NCBI RefSeq assembly: GCF_947242115.1
Contig: NC_074715.1
Span: 28,002,376-28,066,375 of the forward strand
Origin: Biomphalaria glabrata
Lineage: Eukaryota > Mollusca > Gastropoda > Planorbidae
DNA: 64,000 nucleotides
Reading direction: 5' to 3'
In this document: piece after piece, positions 1 to 14,000 of the stretch
How the letters are laid out: each line of letters starts with the position of its first letter
Position numbering within the stretch: position 1 is the first letter of the stretch
Made by a program: the position numbers and the translations under genes
The notes under the pieces: model-generated
Told to the model about the DNA's origin: nothing
What the model saw: only the letters and a program-made list of their open reading frames with translations
Database searches by the model: none

Positions 1-928
1 ATTAGATCCAACTTTAAGATGACAGGTGTAAACGTAGAATTGAAAAAAATCGAGAAATATTGGGGTTAGTTTATTTGCTGTATGAGTTTTTTTCATGAAA
101 ATCCAACATTACATTAAATTCGTTTTGTATTTGTGTAAGTTTGGTTAGAACCAAATGTTCTCTCAGAAGTGGTTCTCTCGGAAGTGGATTCCACTTAGAT
201 AGTAACTTCACATCTTCAATACATTGCCTTCATTTTTTTCCTTCAAATTCTTCTTCCAATTGCTTATGATGCCCACGAGAGACAAATTTGGATTTGAGAG
301 AAAACAAATGATGTCCAAGACTCTCTTCTTGTAATCACTCTACCTTTTTCCTTTCTTGTTTAAATAAATCTTGAGCCTTGCTGTCAATACTGTTCTTTAC
401 ACGCAGTCAAATTTCAAGTTCCCTACAAGTAAGCGTTGACTGAATGTGACTGCTAGTCTCTTGATTTACAATTTTCGCTGATAACCCCCACCACTCATTG
501 AATCCATATTGTTGGATTTTAAATGCAGATGTAGCCTAATACTTGATCTTGTCAGAGGAGTATGCAGGGGAAGCAAACTAAAGATTTTTGGGCAAACAAC
601 ACACCCACTTTCTCAAAACTTTCTCATCGTTTGGTATTTGCCAAAGAAGATAGTGGACTTCTAAAAGTGCGATGCGTTTGAACAAGTAAACAAACATAGT
701 AAATTTAATTCAAGTTAGTCTTCAGTTTACATTTAATTTTAGAAAGAATAGAGGAATAGCTAATAGAATAGAATAGCTAAGTAAATATATGTTTATTTAA
801 ATTTCAATAGAGTAGAATGTGTTTGTACAATGTCCAGTTTTTAATGTAAAATTTTGTCCTTAGTTTGATGCCCCTCATCACTTGATGCCCCGTGCAGCCC
901 GCACGTACATGGCTAGCTACGCCTCTGC
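1..928 (-). mobile_element. decayed hAT transposon (DUF4371/ZMYM-like), 5' part
   Basis: Read on the minus strand, 620 down to about 105 gives broken frames that follow the N-terminal half of hAT transposases of the DUF4371 type: FNEWWGLSAK, then LLSKWNP, REHL and IQNEF in the expected order. Several stops and frame changes interrupt it. The right edge at 928 reads, on the minus strand, CAGAGGCGTAGCTAGC, a typical hAT terminus. The rest of the element runs out of the window to the left. The segment at about 107-287 recurs inverted at 2852-3034. The family call is by memory of the protein motifs. Confidence 0.7.
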
Positions 929-2061
929 CTGTCGATTTTAATCTAATGATTTTAGATTTTACATTGAAATAGATTGATAACCGTACCTAGATCTTTATAG
1001 ATCTAGATTCGATGGATTCCAAAGTAGCTAGGCCTATTAATTTTGAGACGAGTGTGTTCTTATTTACGATATAACACATAAAACACTGAACCATAATCTT
1101 CAAATACAAAAACAGAATTTAATAAAATACTCGGAAAGACACAAAGACAAAGGCACATTGCTTGTCCCATATGCTAGGAGGTTAAAGCTGTTGATAAACA
1201 TTTATAAAAATAACGTAAGATTATTTTTGCTCTTTATATAAGAAATTCCTGGAAATATTGATGACTGAATTGTATGAAATATAAAAAAAAAGGAAACATA
1301 TTTTTAAAAGTGGATTATAACGGTATTATATTGCATATTCTTAAATTAATATAGAAAATTGATTCTGCATATCTCACCTCGTAGCCTATATTTAATACCG
1401 ATTAAACTACACAACTGTTGACAATTCTAAATATTTAATGAATATATAGGCTATACTTTTGAGTTTTATGTAATCTAATATTAAGTCCATTTTAGTGTGA
1501 ATGATAAGATGTGTGTGTGTGTGTGTGTGTGTGGGGTATATAAATCCAGATACCTAGTAATCTAATAAGTGATTTAAATTGTTTATGATGTTTCTACAAT
1601 TAATTTTTCTACATTGAGTTTCATTGATTTACATAGAAACGTGTTACTCTCTTACTTTATATGGACCAATGTCATATAAGATTTTTATTTACATAATCTT
1701 TAAATTACTTCCATTGAAACTTTAAAATGTTTAGCCTACAAAGAAAAAGTATAAGAAAAAAAAACAAGAAAAAAAAGTAAAATGTATAGATCTAATAATA
1801 ATAACAATTTTACTTTTATGCTTTCTTGTTTTCTTTTCCCTTTTTCCCTTTCGAACAGCATTGGTTCCGGGTTCTTACGTTCCATGTACCAATTAGGGTC
1901 GGTTTCTTTGCTTTGAAAACTTGCCATGTATATTGGACGTCTTGTTGAAACTTTCGACAATTAGACTTTTTACTTTCACATTACTTTGTAGATCTATATG
2001 GGTCTGTGTTTCTAACACGTGCATTTGTGTTAGGAAAACAAGTTTACATCAACTTGAAAAC
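929..2061. other. upstream flank of PAK1IP1, no gene seen
   Basis: AT-rich DNA between the hAT edge and the PAK1IP1 start codon. It holds a GT microsatellite at 1511-1533 and presumably the PAK1IP1 promoter and 5' UTR. I see no TATA box I would defend. Short open frames here on both strands look like chance. Confidence 0.6.
1511..1533. repeat. (GT)n microsatellite
   Basis: About 11 GT units in a row about 530 bp upstream of the PAK1IP1 start codon. Likely polymorphic in length. Confidence 0.95.
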
Positions 2062-5000
2062 ATGGTCGACATGGATAAAGTAGAGATCGTTGTAGGGACA
2101 TACGAAAACTTAATTCTAGGGTATCAAGTAGTCAAAAACATTAAAGGAGTAAGTTTTTTATCTGAAGTAGATCTAGATCTTGCTCATTATTTCTAGATTT
2201 TTTATTTTACTTTTCTTAGATCTAGATTTAGAAATCTGTTCTATTAATAACTGTCTATAGAGTATAGACAGTCTATTACTATAGATTATAGATTATAATT
2301 ATTATTATAGATTATAAGATTCTATACTATATACTATATAATATATTATATAACTATAATTTTACTATAACTACTATAGTATACTTTAGTACTGTTGCAA
2401 CTCTCGGCTAGGCACTCAACGAATAGGCATGCAACTCAACACAGTTTAACAGGAAATAATAGTTGTGTTTATTCACAAGGGAAGGGTAAACACATAACAT
2501 GATGATTCATCCTTCAGCTTCCTCAAAGTCTTACTACTAAGTATACCAGTCCTTTGCTACTTAACCCGAATGTGGACCAACGACAGCCTTCCCTGCTTCG
2601 CTCCAGGTCCCTACTACAACCTTCAGGCAGCACAAAAGTTGGCCTCTTAGTTTCCCAAACATTCAGACTCTTCACAATCCCTGATGCACTGTTATTCTCT
2701 CTCTTCTAGTGTCTTCCTGTTTACGTTCGCTAGTGCGCACCTCAAGCACTGGTGCAAGGCAGGGTTACAACAGTATATACACTGTTGACTGCATATTATA
2801 CAGTACTATAAGTTATCTATAACTTAGACTTACTAGATCTAATATATATATTTGTCTCTCGTGGGCATCATAAGCAAGTGGAAGAAGAATTTGAAGGAAA
2901 AAAATGAAGGCAATGTATTGGAGATGTGAAATTACTATCTAAGTGGAATCCACTTCCGAGAGAACCACTTCTGAGAGAACATTTGGTTCTAACCAAACTT
3001 ACACAAATACAAAACGAATTTAATGTAATGTATCACTACTATCAGAATATTATCAGATAATCAGTCTATCACTTAGTAAATAGTAACTTTACTTAGTTAG
3101 TATTTCACACTATTTGTCTTTTAATTTATAACTTAAACTTAAAGTCTTAAAGTTAAGTTGACTTAAGTCTTAACTAGTAGTAGTACTAGTAGTAGTAATT
3201 ACTATCCCGTATCCGTCTATACTATACTGTTACAAATAAATATAAATATATACTATACTAATTAATATTCTAATATAAGTAATAAAAACTAATATACTAG
3301 ATCTATATGATAGTATATGAGTATAAGTTATATAGGTAAGACACTACTCAGGCGACATGTCAGACTGACTCAGTCATCTCCAGTGGCCACAGCTAGGGTG
3401 GTGGGAGGAGGGGGAATAATTTGAAAATCCCCACTTGAGGGGCCCTCAAATGAGTGTTTTTATATTAAGAATTAAATATTACGCAAGCTAACCGGGTCCC
3501 CAAACGATGGAAAATTCTTAGCTACCAGCTACGTCCCTGCTCATCTGTTGAAAAAATCATTCAATTATCTCTATTAGATTTGTTTAAAAGTTATAACCAT
3601 TTATGTGTGAATATGTATATGTTTCTGTCATTTTTCAACACCTACCCCTACATCAAGGGCTTAACACAAAAAAGTGTTAAAAATAGATATTCACAGGTTT
3701 AAAATTGTCATAAAATACTAATTGACAAAATTTAAAGCTTTATCTCAATCGCAGAGGTTTTGCAACCTTTTCTAACAAAAAATATCAGAAAGTGCCATTG
3801 TTGCCCTTTTTGAACCAATACCTCTTTAGCATGCTTCGGTCTTTGTAGCAAAGATTTATGACACCAGCTGCTTAATTTTGCTTTGACAGACACAAAAAAT
3901 CTTCTGCCTCGATCAGAAGTTGAGATAGGCTTTAAAGCCAAATCTGCTGTCAAAGAAATTAAAAGTAAAGCCAGTACTAGGGATGTTTTAAATTTTCAGA
4001 TGGAAAGCAGAAAGTTTCTGCTGATAGTTCTTAAACTGATTGAAAAATCTCCATTGAAAAATGCAATTGTCCAGAGTTTAAATTGGCTAAAGCCCAAATA
4101 TTTTTGCAAGATTTTGATGGCTCCTTAAACGATTTAGATGCCCTTTGAGCAGCTTGGTTCCGCTTTGCCATGTCTTGCAGATGACTGATAGCATTAAATC
4201 TGAATTTACACAATGGTAAAATTCCATTTTAACCACAAGTTATGCTGCATTCCAGTCCTTCAGTGTCATCTCTAATAGACTATCTAGATACTTTATTAGG
4301 CAAGCATGAGAACACTGAATTTGCTAAAGTCTGGACAGTGATGGGAGGAATATAATATTGTATCATCAGCATGGTAATTTAATTATTAAACCTAAATTAC
4401 GCCAACTCTGGCTATTGTTATAATTTTTTGGCACAAATTTTATGTCCTGGAATTTTAAAAATTCTGGAAAACTCCTTGAATTTCATATTGGCTTTTGTGC
4501 AGCTACCCTGATTACAGGTAGTCTTCTCTTCACTGTACCTTATTGTCACTAATGGGGCACTAAACACAGATCAATGTTGAATCAATAAACTTAATATATA
4601 TCTGATCTAGTTTTCATGAGAGACCACAACAGCTGACTTAAAAATATATATATTATATATATATATATATCAGAGAAATATTAGTAAAGCTTTACAAAAT
4701 TCCAATTAAAAGCAATCATCAATATATACATGATATTCTCTTTTGATATATATATATATATATACAGACTCAAAATATTTCTGTAAAAAACTTGTATTGT
4801 TTTTGTACATTCTAGGATTATAATTTGGATGTCAGTTTTACAGATGACTCCCACAGAGGAGCACTTAGATGCATGTCTGTATCTTCCAATGGTACTTTAG
4901 TTTCCAGCAGCACAGATGACTCTATCAGGTTGCACAGTCTTACAAAACGAAAAGATATTGGTGGCTTGTTTGAACACACAGGTAAGTCCTAAAATTACAT

Positions 5001-8000
5001 AAATAAGTTCTCTTTTGAACATTTAAAAAATATAAAATATTAAATTCTGTTATATGTACAATTTCTAAAATAATAGCATTAAACATTGGCTACACCAGTG
5101 GATTTGTTCACAAGATATTTTTTTTTATTTCGACCAGTAACCCCACCCCTTTCCACACACGTTCCGTTTAAACATTCAATAAAAAGTCCCCTCCCCCTTT
5201 TTTTTTTTTAAATTGCATTCTGCCCATCATACTACTCTCCCACATAGTATTTTTTTTTTTTTTTTGCTTCCAATAAAACGACCCACATTTTGATGATTTC
5301 CTAACATATTTTTGGCCTGTAAATTCTAGTATCTATTATGTTTAAATAGAACGGTCCACTTTATCCCTATCTCTCAGTTATGGTTACGTTTATTTGGCAC
5401 ATTTTGTGGTATGTACTCTGGACTTTCATCTCGAACCTTGCCCGCCATCATTAATTAATAATACAATAAAGTGTGTATAGTATGGTTAGATAAAATATAA
5501 TAAAATTAATAATTTATATGTGATTGATACAATGAAGTGTGTATGCATGTTTCACTTTACCATTTACTCCTCTATGTCTTCCATTTCTTATGAACATATA
5601 GTGGTGCAAAAGACCTTTTCTTATTTTTTTTAAAGGCATTTGTCTACCTCTTTTCAACTGAATTATTACAGGTACAGTAAATTCTATCAGTTTTTATGGA
5701 TCCAGTCATATGTTCTCTGGAAGTGAAGATGGAACAATTTGTATTTGGAAGTGCAGAAGTTGGGAAATGCTGCGCACACTCAAAGGTCATAAGTAAGTGA
5801 AGATGTAATATTAATGCAAACTTCATTTTCATTGGATAAATAATTATAGAAATGTATGCAAAATTTAACTTGAAACATATAATATAAATAGGCTGCCAAA
5901 ATTTCTTTTAGTTCAATCTAAAAAAAATCATTAAAGCCATTTTTTTCTATATTTGATTAGAGCTTATGTCACAGCTATGTCTGTCCACCCCAGTGGAAAG
6001 CTTGGACTCTCAGCTGGCAGTGACAAAAGCTTTTTGACCTGGGACTTGGTCACTGGAAAATTGGCTTTCCAGAGAAAGCTAAAGGAAAGTATGTGATGAT
6101 TAGAAAATTAGATCTTCTGTTGCTACCACTGATAGTACTATCTAGAGATTAGAAAAATCAATTTTGAAATCCTTTTAACAAATTTTCATTATTATATCAT
6201 AGACCTAGCTTATTAGTATTATTAAGTGTTGTGACAAAATTAATATCTTTATCTTAATATGTTCTAATGGTGGAAAGTGATTTCAGTAAAATGATTTTGA
6301 TTTGCCATTGCTAAATTAGAAATAATAAAAATAAAGACATTGTCATCTATTAAAGCTAACTTTAAGAAGCATCATTAAAATGTTTTTTTTGTGTGGGTCA
6401 AAGAGGATAACTAAACAATAAAATATTTTTGAAAATACTTTAAAAAAAAAAACTAAGCTTATATTAATCATAGTTGTATCAATTAGTTTGGATCAATCAT
6501 GTAATTAAATTTGTAATAGAATTGATCTAGAACAATAACAGTAAATCTGTTCAATTAGTCCAATATTTTAGTATCATTTTGTATAATAATGTAGTATGCT
6601 CAAAGTCTACCAATCAATAAATCTAAATTATAAACCTTGACAGTACTACATAATTAAAAACTACATGTACTCTGGTTTTATTTATACAACACAAAAAAAA
6701 TATTTATTGTCTACATAGTGTCTTTTTTTTTTTTTGTAAGAGGGCAGACATAAAAAAAAATTAAAACATTTAGACAAACAAATAAATGTCTTCAAGCTTT
6801 AGATATGGTATAAATATTGAATAGAGAATGTTGGTAATACAGCATTTTTTTCCATTTTCATCTTTATGAGCACTTTAAATTAAATAGCAGAACATACTCA
6901 TATTTAATGAAAGAAATGGAACTTTGTTTCACATAAGTTTATTGGTACATTTTTATGTACATGCACAATGAGTATTACATTTAAATTATACACAATGTGT
7001 TTTTCCAAATAGTATTACTTTAAATATCATGGGAATAAAACCATTAAAATCAATACTCATTTTTTAAAAACTGTTTTATTTGTTCCTTAAAAAAATAAAC
7101 TTTTGTGGAATTGTATGATGTACATGATTTGAATGTTTGCAGGGTACATCGAAGCTTTTTAAGACATAAGTCTCTGTATTTCTCACATAGTACATAAATT
7201 GGCTAGCAATATTTCCAAAATTGTGCTCTGAGTCCAAACATTTCTTCTTGTCACACGTTTCTAAATTCTTCACTGGAAATATAGTAAGCCATCTTTTGGG
7301 TCAGTAGTACTAACACATTACATTATGCACAAACTGATACCTGAATTGCATTCTCATTATTGGCCTAGAATAAATCAAAAGTCTTTGTATAATTTATGTA
7401 TATGATGTAATTGTTTAATATTTGTGTTTTTTGTTTCACACACACACATATATATTTATATATATTTTTTTTTTCTTCTTCAGTGGCCCAAAATGTTTTA
7501 TTCACATCAGAAGGAGATCATTATGTTTTAGTCTATCAGAAGAATATTGAAGTTTGTTCACTTGAAGTAAGTGAATAGTTTAAATTATAATCTTTAAATG
7601 TAAATTGAGAATGTCATTGAACAGCGTAAACTTGTGGCCTATGGACAGGAACATCTTCCGGGGTTGGATGAAGAAAGTTTCAAAGGAAAAGAGCAAAAGC
7701 CTTGACTCTATTTTTCCTTCATCTCTTGTTTTATATGTTTTATAATATGAATGTGAAAGCTGTTTTCATAGTGTCACGACCATCAATGGTGTTGATGTCA
7801 CAATCTAAGATGGTGCTACTGTCACGATCAGACTTGAACTATATTGCACCATCAATGATCGTGATTGCCGAGGATCTTGAAATGATCTTTCGATAAGATG
7901 ATCGTATAGAAGTAGACAGATCTATGTTGATAATATGATCATACAGAATGTTGCCAATTGATAAGAGGATCATCTAGGTCTAGGAGTTACTACTTGACAA

Positions 8001-11000
8001 ATATGATCTAAGTACGTTCTAAATTCAATGAAGAAACTTCTCTTCGTCCAAAACAATTACTTTAATTAATAACTTGAAAACACTATTCACAAATAGTTAC
8101 AATGGTTAAAATGTACTTGAATTGAATCTACACAATAGTATATCTGAGTCTTGATACAATTAAAATATACATCCTCAAATTCACGTTACATACAAGTTAG
8201 ATGTTAATACTACAACTTCCGAGACAAGACTGGGGCTATTTTGCATCTTCGCCGGGTTTCAGCTCGTAATCACGTGATCAACAACTTACCCCTCCCAGAC
8301 CAACCATTCATTGCAGTCTAATGTACAACAATTAACTTTCGGAACCAATGGAGTTCATTTAATTACATGCTTGTTTTTTTTCCCAGCTATGTCAAGCTAT
8401 GTCGGCAAACAACCCGAAACTGTTACCATATATGGTCATAGTGTACGTGACACATAGCTATATAAAAGCCTAAGATGTTACCAATCAGTTGTGAAGATAG
8501 ATAATATAATATCCTGTGGTCCACTAGCAGCAAATAAATCAAATGATCCACGCTATTCAGTATAAAAATATACAACACTAATGAAACTATTAAGTTATTT
8601 ATGTCTACTAGCTTCACTTCCACCCCAACCCCAATGATGAATCTTGCCTGTTCATAAACACATTTGCACTATGGCACACTACAGGGTGCAACTTAGTGGT
8701 GAACCTCATACACTATGCCACAAACACATTGATAATAAAATCATTTTGCATTCACTTACCTTAATCTTACCTTATTATTATTATTTAAAATTTGGAATAT
8801 TACAAAGACTTGGGTTATAAAATAATTTGTAAAGTTATAAAATAAAAATGACACATTGTTTAAATATATAATTAATTTACTTTTTTCTTTTACTTTAGGA
8901 TACACAGACAGTCCAAGAGATCTCTACAAATTGGAGGATTAACTCTGTTTGTTTTGTAGATGTAAGTTTATTAGTCTCAAATTGTAATTTTTTTAAACCT
9001 AGTGACTCCAACAATAACATTGGGCTTAAGTTTTGCTATTTGATTTTGCAATACCCTTACTAATTGGAGGCTCAAGATGGCTGCCTAAGGCCGGCCCTAG
9101 TTCTGAGCTTTTGGGCCAAATGAAATAGAAGGAAAAAAAAACACTAAATTTTTTTAAAACCTAGTGACTCCAACAATAATGTTGGACTTAGTTTTGCTAT
9201 TTCATCTAAAAAAAATTGTTTAAGAGTCCTGTGCAATACCCTTACCCATTGGATGCCCAAGGAGCCCTGGTTCTGAGCTTTTTGACCTTGTATGCTCTTG
9301 ACTTGATATAGAATAAAGCACAAATGAAGGAAACAAATTTCAGATCACTTTAATCCATCAATCCATTAAGAATAATTTTATGAATATAAATTGCATTGAA
9401 TATGTTTGTTAATCCAATTTAATTATTTAAATGACACAATTTCTTCTGTAACCAAATGAATTATAAAAGCACCTATAGTCTGTCTGTTCGAGTCATCTTA
9501 ACTAGTATTTCCAATACTTGCGAATGAATCAATAAATTCATGTTCAGTATGGTGTAGAAAGGAAAATTTCCCTTCTTCATTCGCATTTGTTGTCACAACA
9601 TTATTTTCATGTATTGTTTCTTTGTAACTGTTATTGGTTATTTTCTTTGGTTTTAGCTTCTAGGACGAATATGTAAAAGTAGCAATAATACTAATACATC
9701 AAACTTAGACTTAGAACCTTCCACTAATCCATAACTAACTGTCATGCTTGATAGCACACATAGCAGCTGGCCAGGCATATGCAAAATGACCCGGTTATTT
9801 GGGTCACATTGTGTATTGGTAAGAAAACATTGTTTATATCAAAACCAAATTTTTGGAAGACCTTGAATAGGTGTAAACAAGCATAGTTTTAGAATACTTA
9901 GAAACATATGCTGAAAATAATCTAGAAAAGTCTTTGTGTGATACTATATAAGGGATGTAAAACTATCTGGGTCATTATTCTCTGGTGGATAGTTATTGAT
10001 CAACAGTATCTACTGTGCAGTATTTGTTCAAAAAGAATATTATATATGTCAGTCAAGATATTATTCTATTTGTACAAGGGATTTAGGTTTATGTGACTTT
10101 TTCCAATGCTGGATTACTTGTTTTATTTAGTTAAGTTTGAAGGCGTTAATCTCAAAGAAAATATAGTTTACATGTGTCTTTAAACAGAAGCATAGAAGCA
10201 CCTTCAAACTCCAATATGTTAGGTAATTTGAGAATCAACACTGCTCTCTAAAACAAATCATGACACTTATATATATATATATATATATATCTTTATTAGT
10301 TTGTAATATTAGCATTCTATTATAACTATTTTTTTTTATTTTGCTGCTAAATTTGTTATGTTTTGTTTTATATTATTTCAAGAAAGAAATTGTAGCTGTT
10401 GGTGGTGATGACAAAAGTGTTTTGATTGTGAATGTGTTATCCGGAGATATTTTGATGACATTGGACTGTTTAAAACCTGGTGATAGTAATTTCAATAGGT
10501 ATGTGTGTATGTACTAATGGAGTTAATTGACTATTTAAAAAAATCAGTTTAAAATAATGACCAAATAGATGCAATACTATGAGTCATAAAGACTTAATAA
10601 AATACACTTGCAAAAATAAAGCCACATTAGTTATTCCATGATGTGACATGTCAAATAAAATTGTCCCCATAACTATGAGTAGTTGTTCAGCTGAAACACT
10701 TGCCATGATATCTCTGTCATAAAGGCTTCATTTTAAGTTTAAAAAAACGTATTAGTACCTTTGATTAACCAGCGGACAAACTGTGAAAGAAAAAGTTTTC
10801 ATATTCAGAGTCTAGTTTTCTCCAAAAATTAATGAAAGTTCCATGGTTCAACATTTGCGATGAAGTTAACATTGCTGACCAGAATCTTAACCACATGATC
10901 CATCAAGACCTTGCCAAAAAAGATTTTGTTGGGGAATAATGCAATGAAGCAGCAGAAGCTTGACATCTGAAAAGCAATACATCTTGGGTCAGATAAGATC

Positions 11001-14000
11001 AGAAGGTTGTAGTTGAGGCATCACTGAGAGAGGAAAAATAATAACTAAAATTTACTGTCTCTAAGTTCACACACGGATACGCTTTAAAATTATTTTTTTT
11101 GAAGGAATGTCTTCTAAGATAGAAGCTGTTAATGCTTATTTCTCACATAGTGGAGACAAGAGAGATACTTGTTTTTTTTTATTTTTTTATTACAATCCTG
11201 TTGAAGAGAAAAAAGTCTTATATTTCTTCTGCATTAGATAAATGGAAATTGTATTGAATTATTTTTTCCCTTATTTACAGTCGTGTTCGCTGTGTATGTT
11301 GTACTAAGTCTGGGGATGCTACTCTTGTCATTGTAGGCATGGCAAATGGAAACATTGCTATATTTAAAGTTATCATCAATCAGGTATAAAACTTATTCTT
11401 CAATATTGGCTTTGCAAAATAATAATACTTTAAAGCAATATTGGGAATTACATTTAATACTTTGTTATTTTGAAAGGCTATTGTTAATATTTATTTAAAA
11501 ATGGCCTTATGCTCAAAGCATTTACCATAGGTAATTGCATTTTACCTTTACATGTCCCTTAGTCTGTTGGACCGTTGGGGCACCATGCAAGATTTGTCAA
11601 CCATTTTTATCCATTCCTCTGTCTTTTGCCTTAGTTAGAACCTCTTTCAGTGGCAGGCCCGTCCATTCTTTTATGTTGTCTTCACTTTCTCTGTCTGCCT
11701 CTTATTGTTTTTCCTGATACTGTTCCCTGAAGGAAGGTCTTTGTGAGGCCTAAAGATCTTGTAATATGGCCATAGATATTTAGCATCGTGGGGTCCAATC
11801 ACTGGAGTAACCCTGTCTCTAATCTCTTGGTTTGTGATGCAGTCTTTAAAGTTAATTGCATAGAAATTTTAATATGCCATTTTCCATTGTTTAACATTTT
11901 TGATGGTTTAAGTCTGGAATTATTGTCCACATTTAGATGAAATTAATATTTTTGCCCTTTTGAAAATATACTCTGATTATGCTTGTATAGCATTTTTGTT
12001 TGTTATTAGAAAGTGATATATTTGGTATAGAATTAAAACAGAATGCATGCCCTTTGTATATAACAAATTAATTTTTATACAACAAAATTATATTGATATT
12101 AATTTATAAAAATTAAAAACGAAAACTTACAGAGTGTGGAAAAGTCTCTAGCATCTATAGCTAGACCAGAACTTGGAAAAATTGTATGATCCGTATGGAC
12201 TTAACTTTTTTTTTATATTGCCACAAAACTTTATAGGTATATTGCATTTGAACTAATTATCCATGTTGTTTTAATTCAAAAATTGAAAACTGACCAACTG
12301 TAAAGCTATATAGCTATAGCGCTAGTCTAGATCTAGGAAATATATATGATCTAAGTGAATAAAAAAGGATCCTTTTTTATGATATTTTGTACATATTTTC
12401 ACAAAACTTCCTATATTGGAGGATGAAGTGAACTCTAAGCACCAGCTCCTTGCATTCAGCTATTTTTTTACTATCTTGGTTGAATAGCTTAAAAGAAAAA
12501 GTCTGAGTGAGTTCAGCTTGATTTCGTTTCAATAAATTGTTTAAAAACCAATTGAAATACAAAACTCATTTAATACTTCTAATGACCTTTGTTTAAGTTA
12601 ATCAAATTCTTCTGTCCAATTGGTGTATATCTATTACTGCTTCTATAGGAACTCAGCAAGTCAGAATTAGTGATCTTTCATGAAACCAAAGTCAGACTAA
12701 CTTGCATGGCTGTACATAACGTTATGGATATAAAAATTAAAGGTTTGTATTGCATTTTTTTTTTTTTATTTTTATTTCATGAACCATAGCTACTTTTTTT
12801 TTTTTTGAGATGGCTTTATCTGGGGTCCCGGGCTCAAACCCTAGTGAAGACTGGGATTTTTAATTTCAAGATATTTGGGCGCCTCTGAGTCTACCCAGCT
12901 CTAATGGGTACCTGACATTACTTGGGGAAAAGTAAAAGCAGTTGGTCATTGTGCTGGCCACATGACACCCTTGTTAACCATAGGCCACAGAAACAGATGA
13001 ACTTAACATTATCTGCCCTATAGACCACATGGTCTGAAAGGAACTTTTTTTATCATTGCAGTCTTTCTTTTTACGTTTCTAAACCATTGCAGGGTCTTAA
13101 TTTACTAAATACAGTTCTCAGTTCATATTTTCTTTCTATTTGTCTTGTTTTTACAACTCACTCTGATACAAATTTTGAACATGCTATTTCTCCCACTTCC
13201 CATTCTCAAATCAAGTTGAAACTTTGGACAATTTTTTATTTTCGATGACCACTAATGAATCAATATGACTACCTTGGTTCCGCAAGGTTGTCATTGATGG
13301 GAGTGGTAATGGATAGTTATAAGCACTCCACTACCTATAAAATGCTTCCTAATGGCGTGCTTCTCAAATAGCCGCTGACAACCAGTCCAAGTCCTGACCT
13401 TCACATGTGGCTCAGATATTGAGTCCAGTGGAACTGTTTTCACTAACAGGAGAAAGGGCGAAGCAAGTAACTGAGATCTAAACCGGTAAGTTTCAGGCAG
13501 TAGGGGCTTTTTAGCCATGGCTGTCTACCCACCAACGAGAAGGAAAACTCTAAATTCAAAATCTGCTGTCTTGCAAAAGGCTTCGAGAGGTGACCCGGAG
13601 GGAAAATCAGGAGAATGCTACTCTAAGGCAATTTGCAGCATTCTATACACCCTGCATACTACACCCTGCAATGTTGTTGACCCCAAACTGCATGAGCACT
13701 TGCCACTCCCTTGGACACATCAGCTGTTTAGAGAGAGGGCAACATGTATGCAACATTGATTTGACCACAGCTAATCAGAACTATTGCTCTCTAATTTCAG
13801 AGTTAGAAAAGGTATAAAATAAATTTGTAAAAACTTGAAACAGCGCGGTAACGAAACAACCTAAAATCTTCAATTTTCTGTGACTCTAGTTGTGTACCGG
13901 TAGAGGCAACACTAGTTAGGTTTGGTGTGCAACAAATGCTTCTACAGGGTATTTGTTACACTTCAATATTTAAACTAGTAAAGTTGAGGATCCTATGCCT

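Noticed and set aside
1921-2061. Longer N-terminus for PAK1IP1 in the same open frame
   Set aside because: The upstream residues look like translated UTR (cysteine- and leucine-rich), while the ATG at 2062 aligns with the family start.
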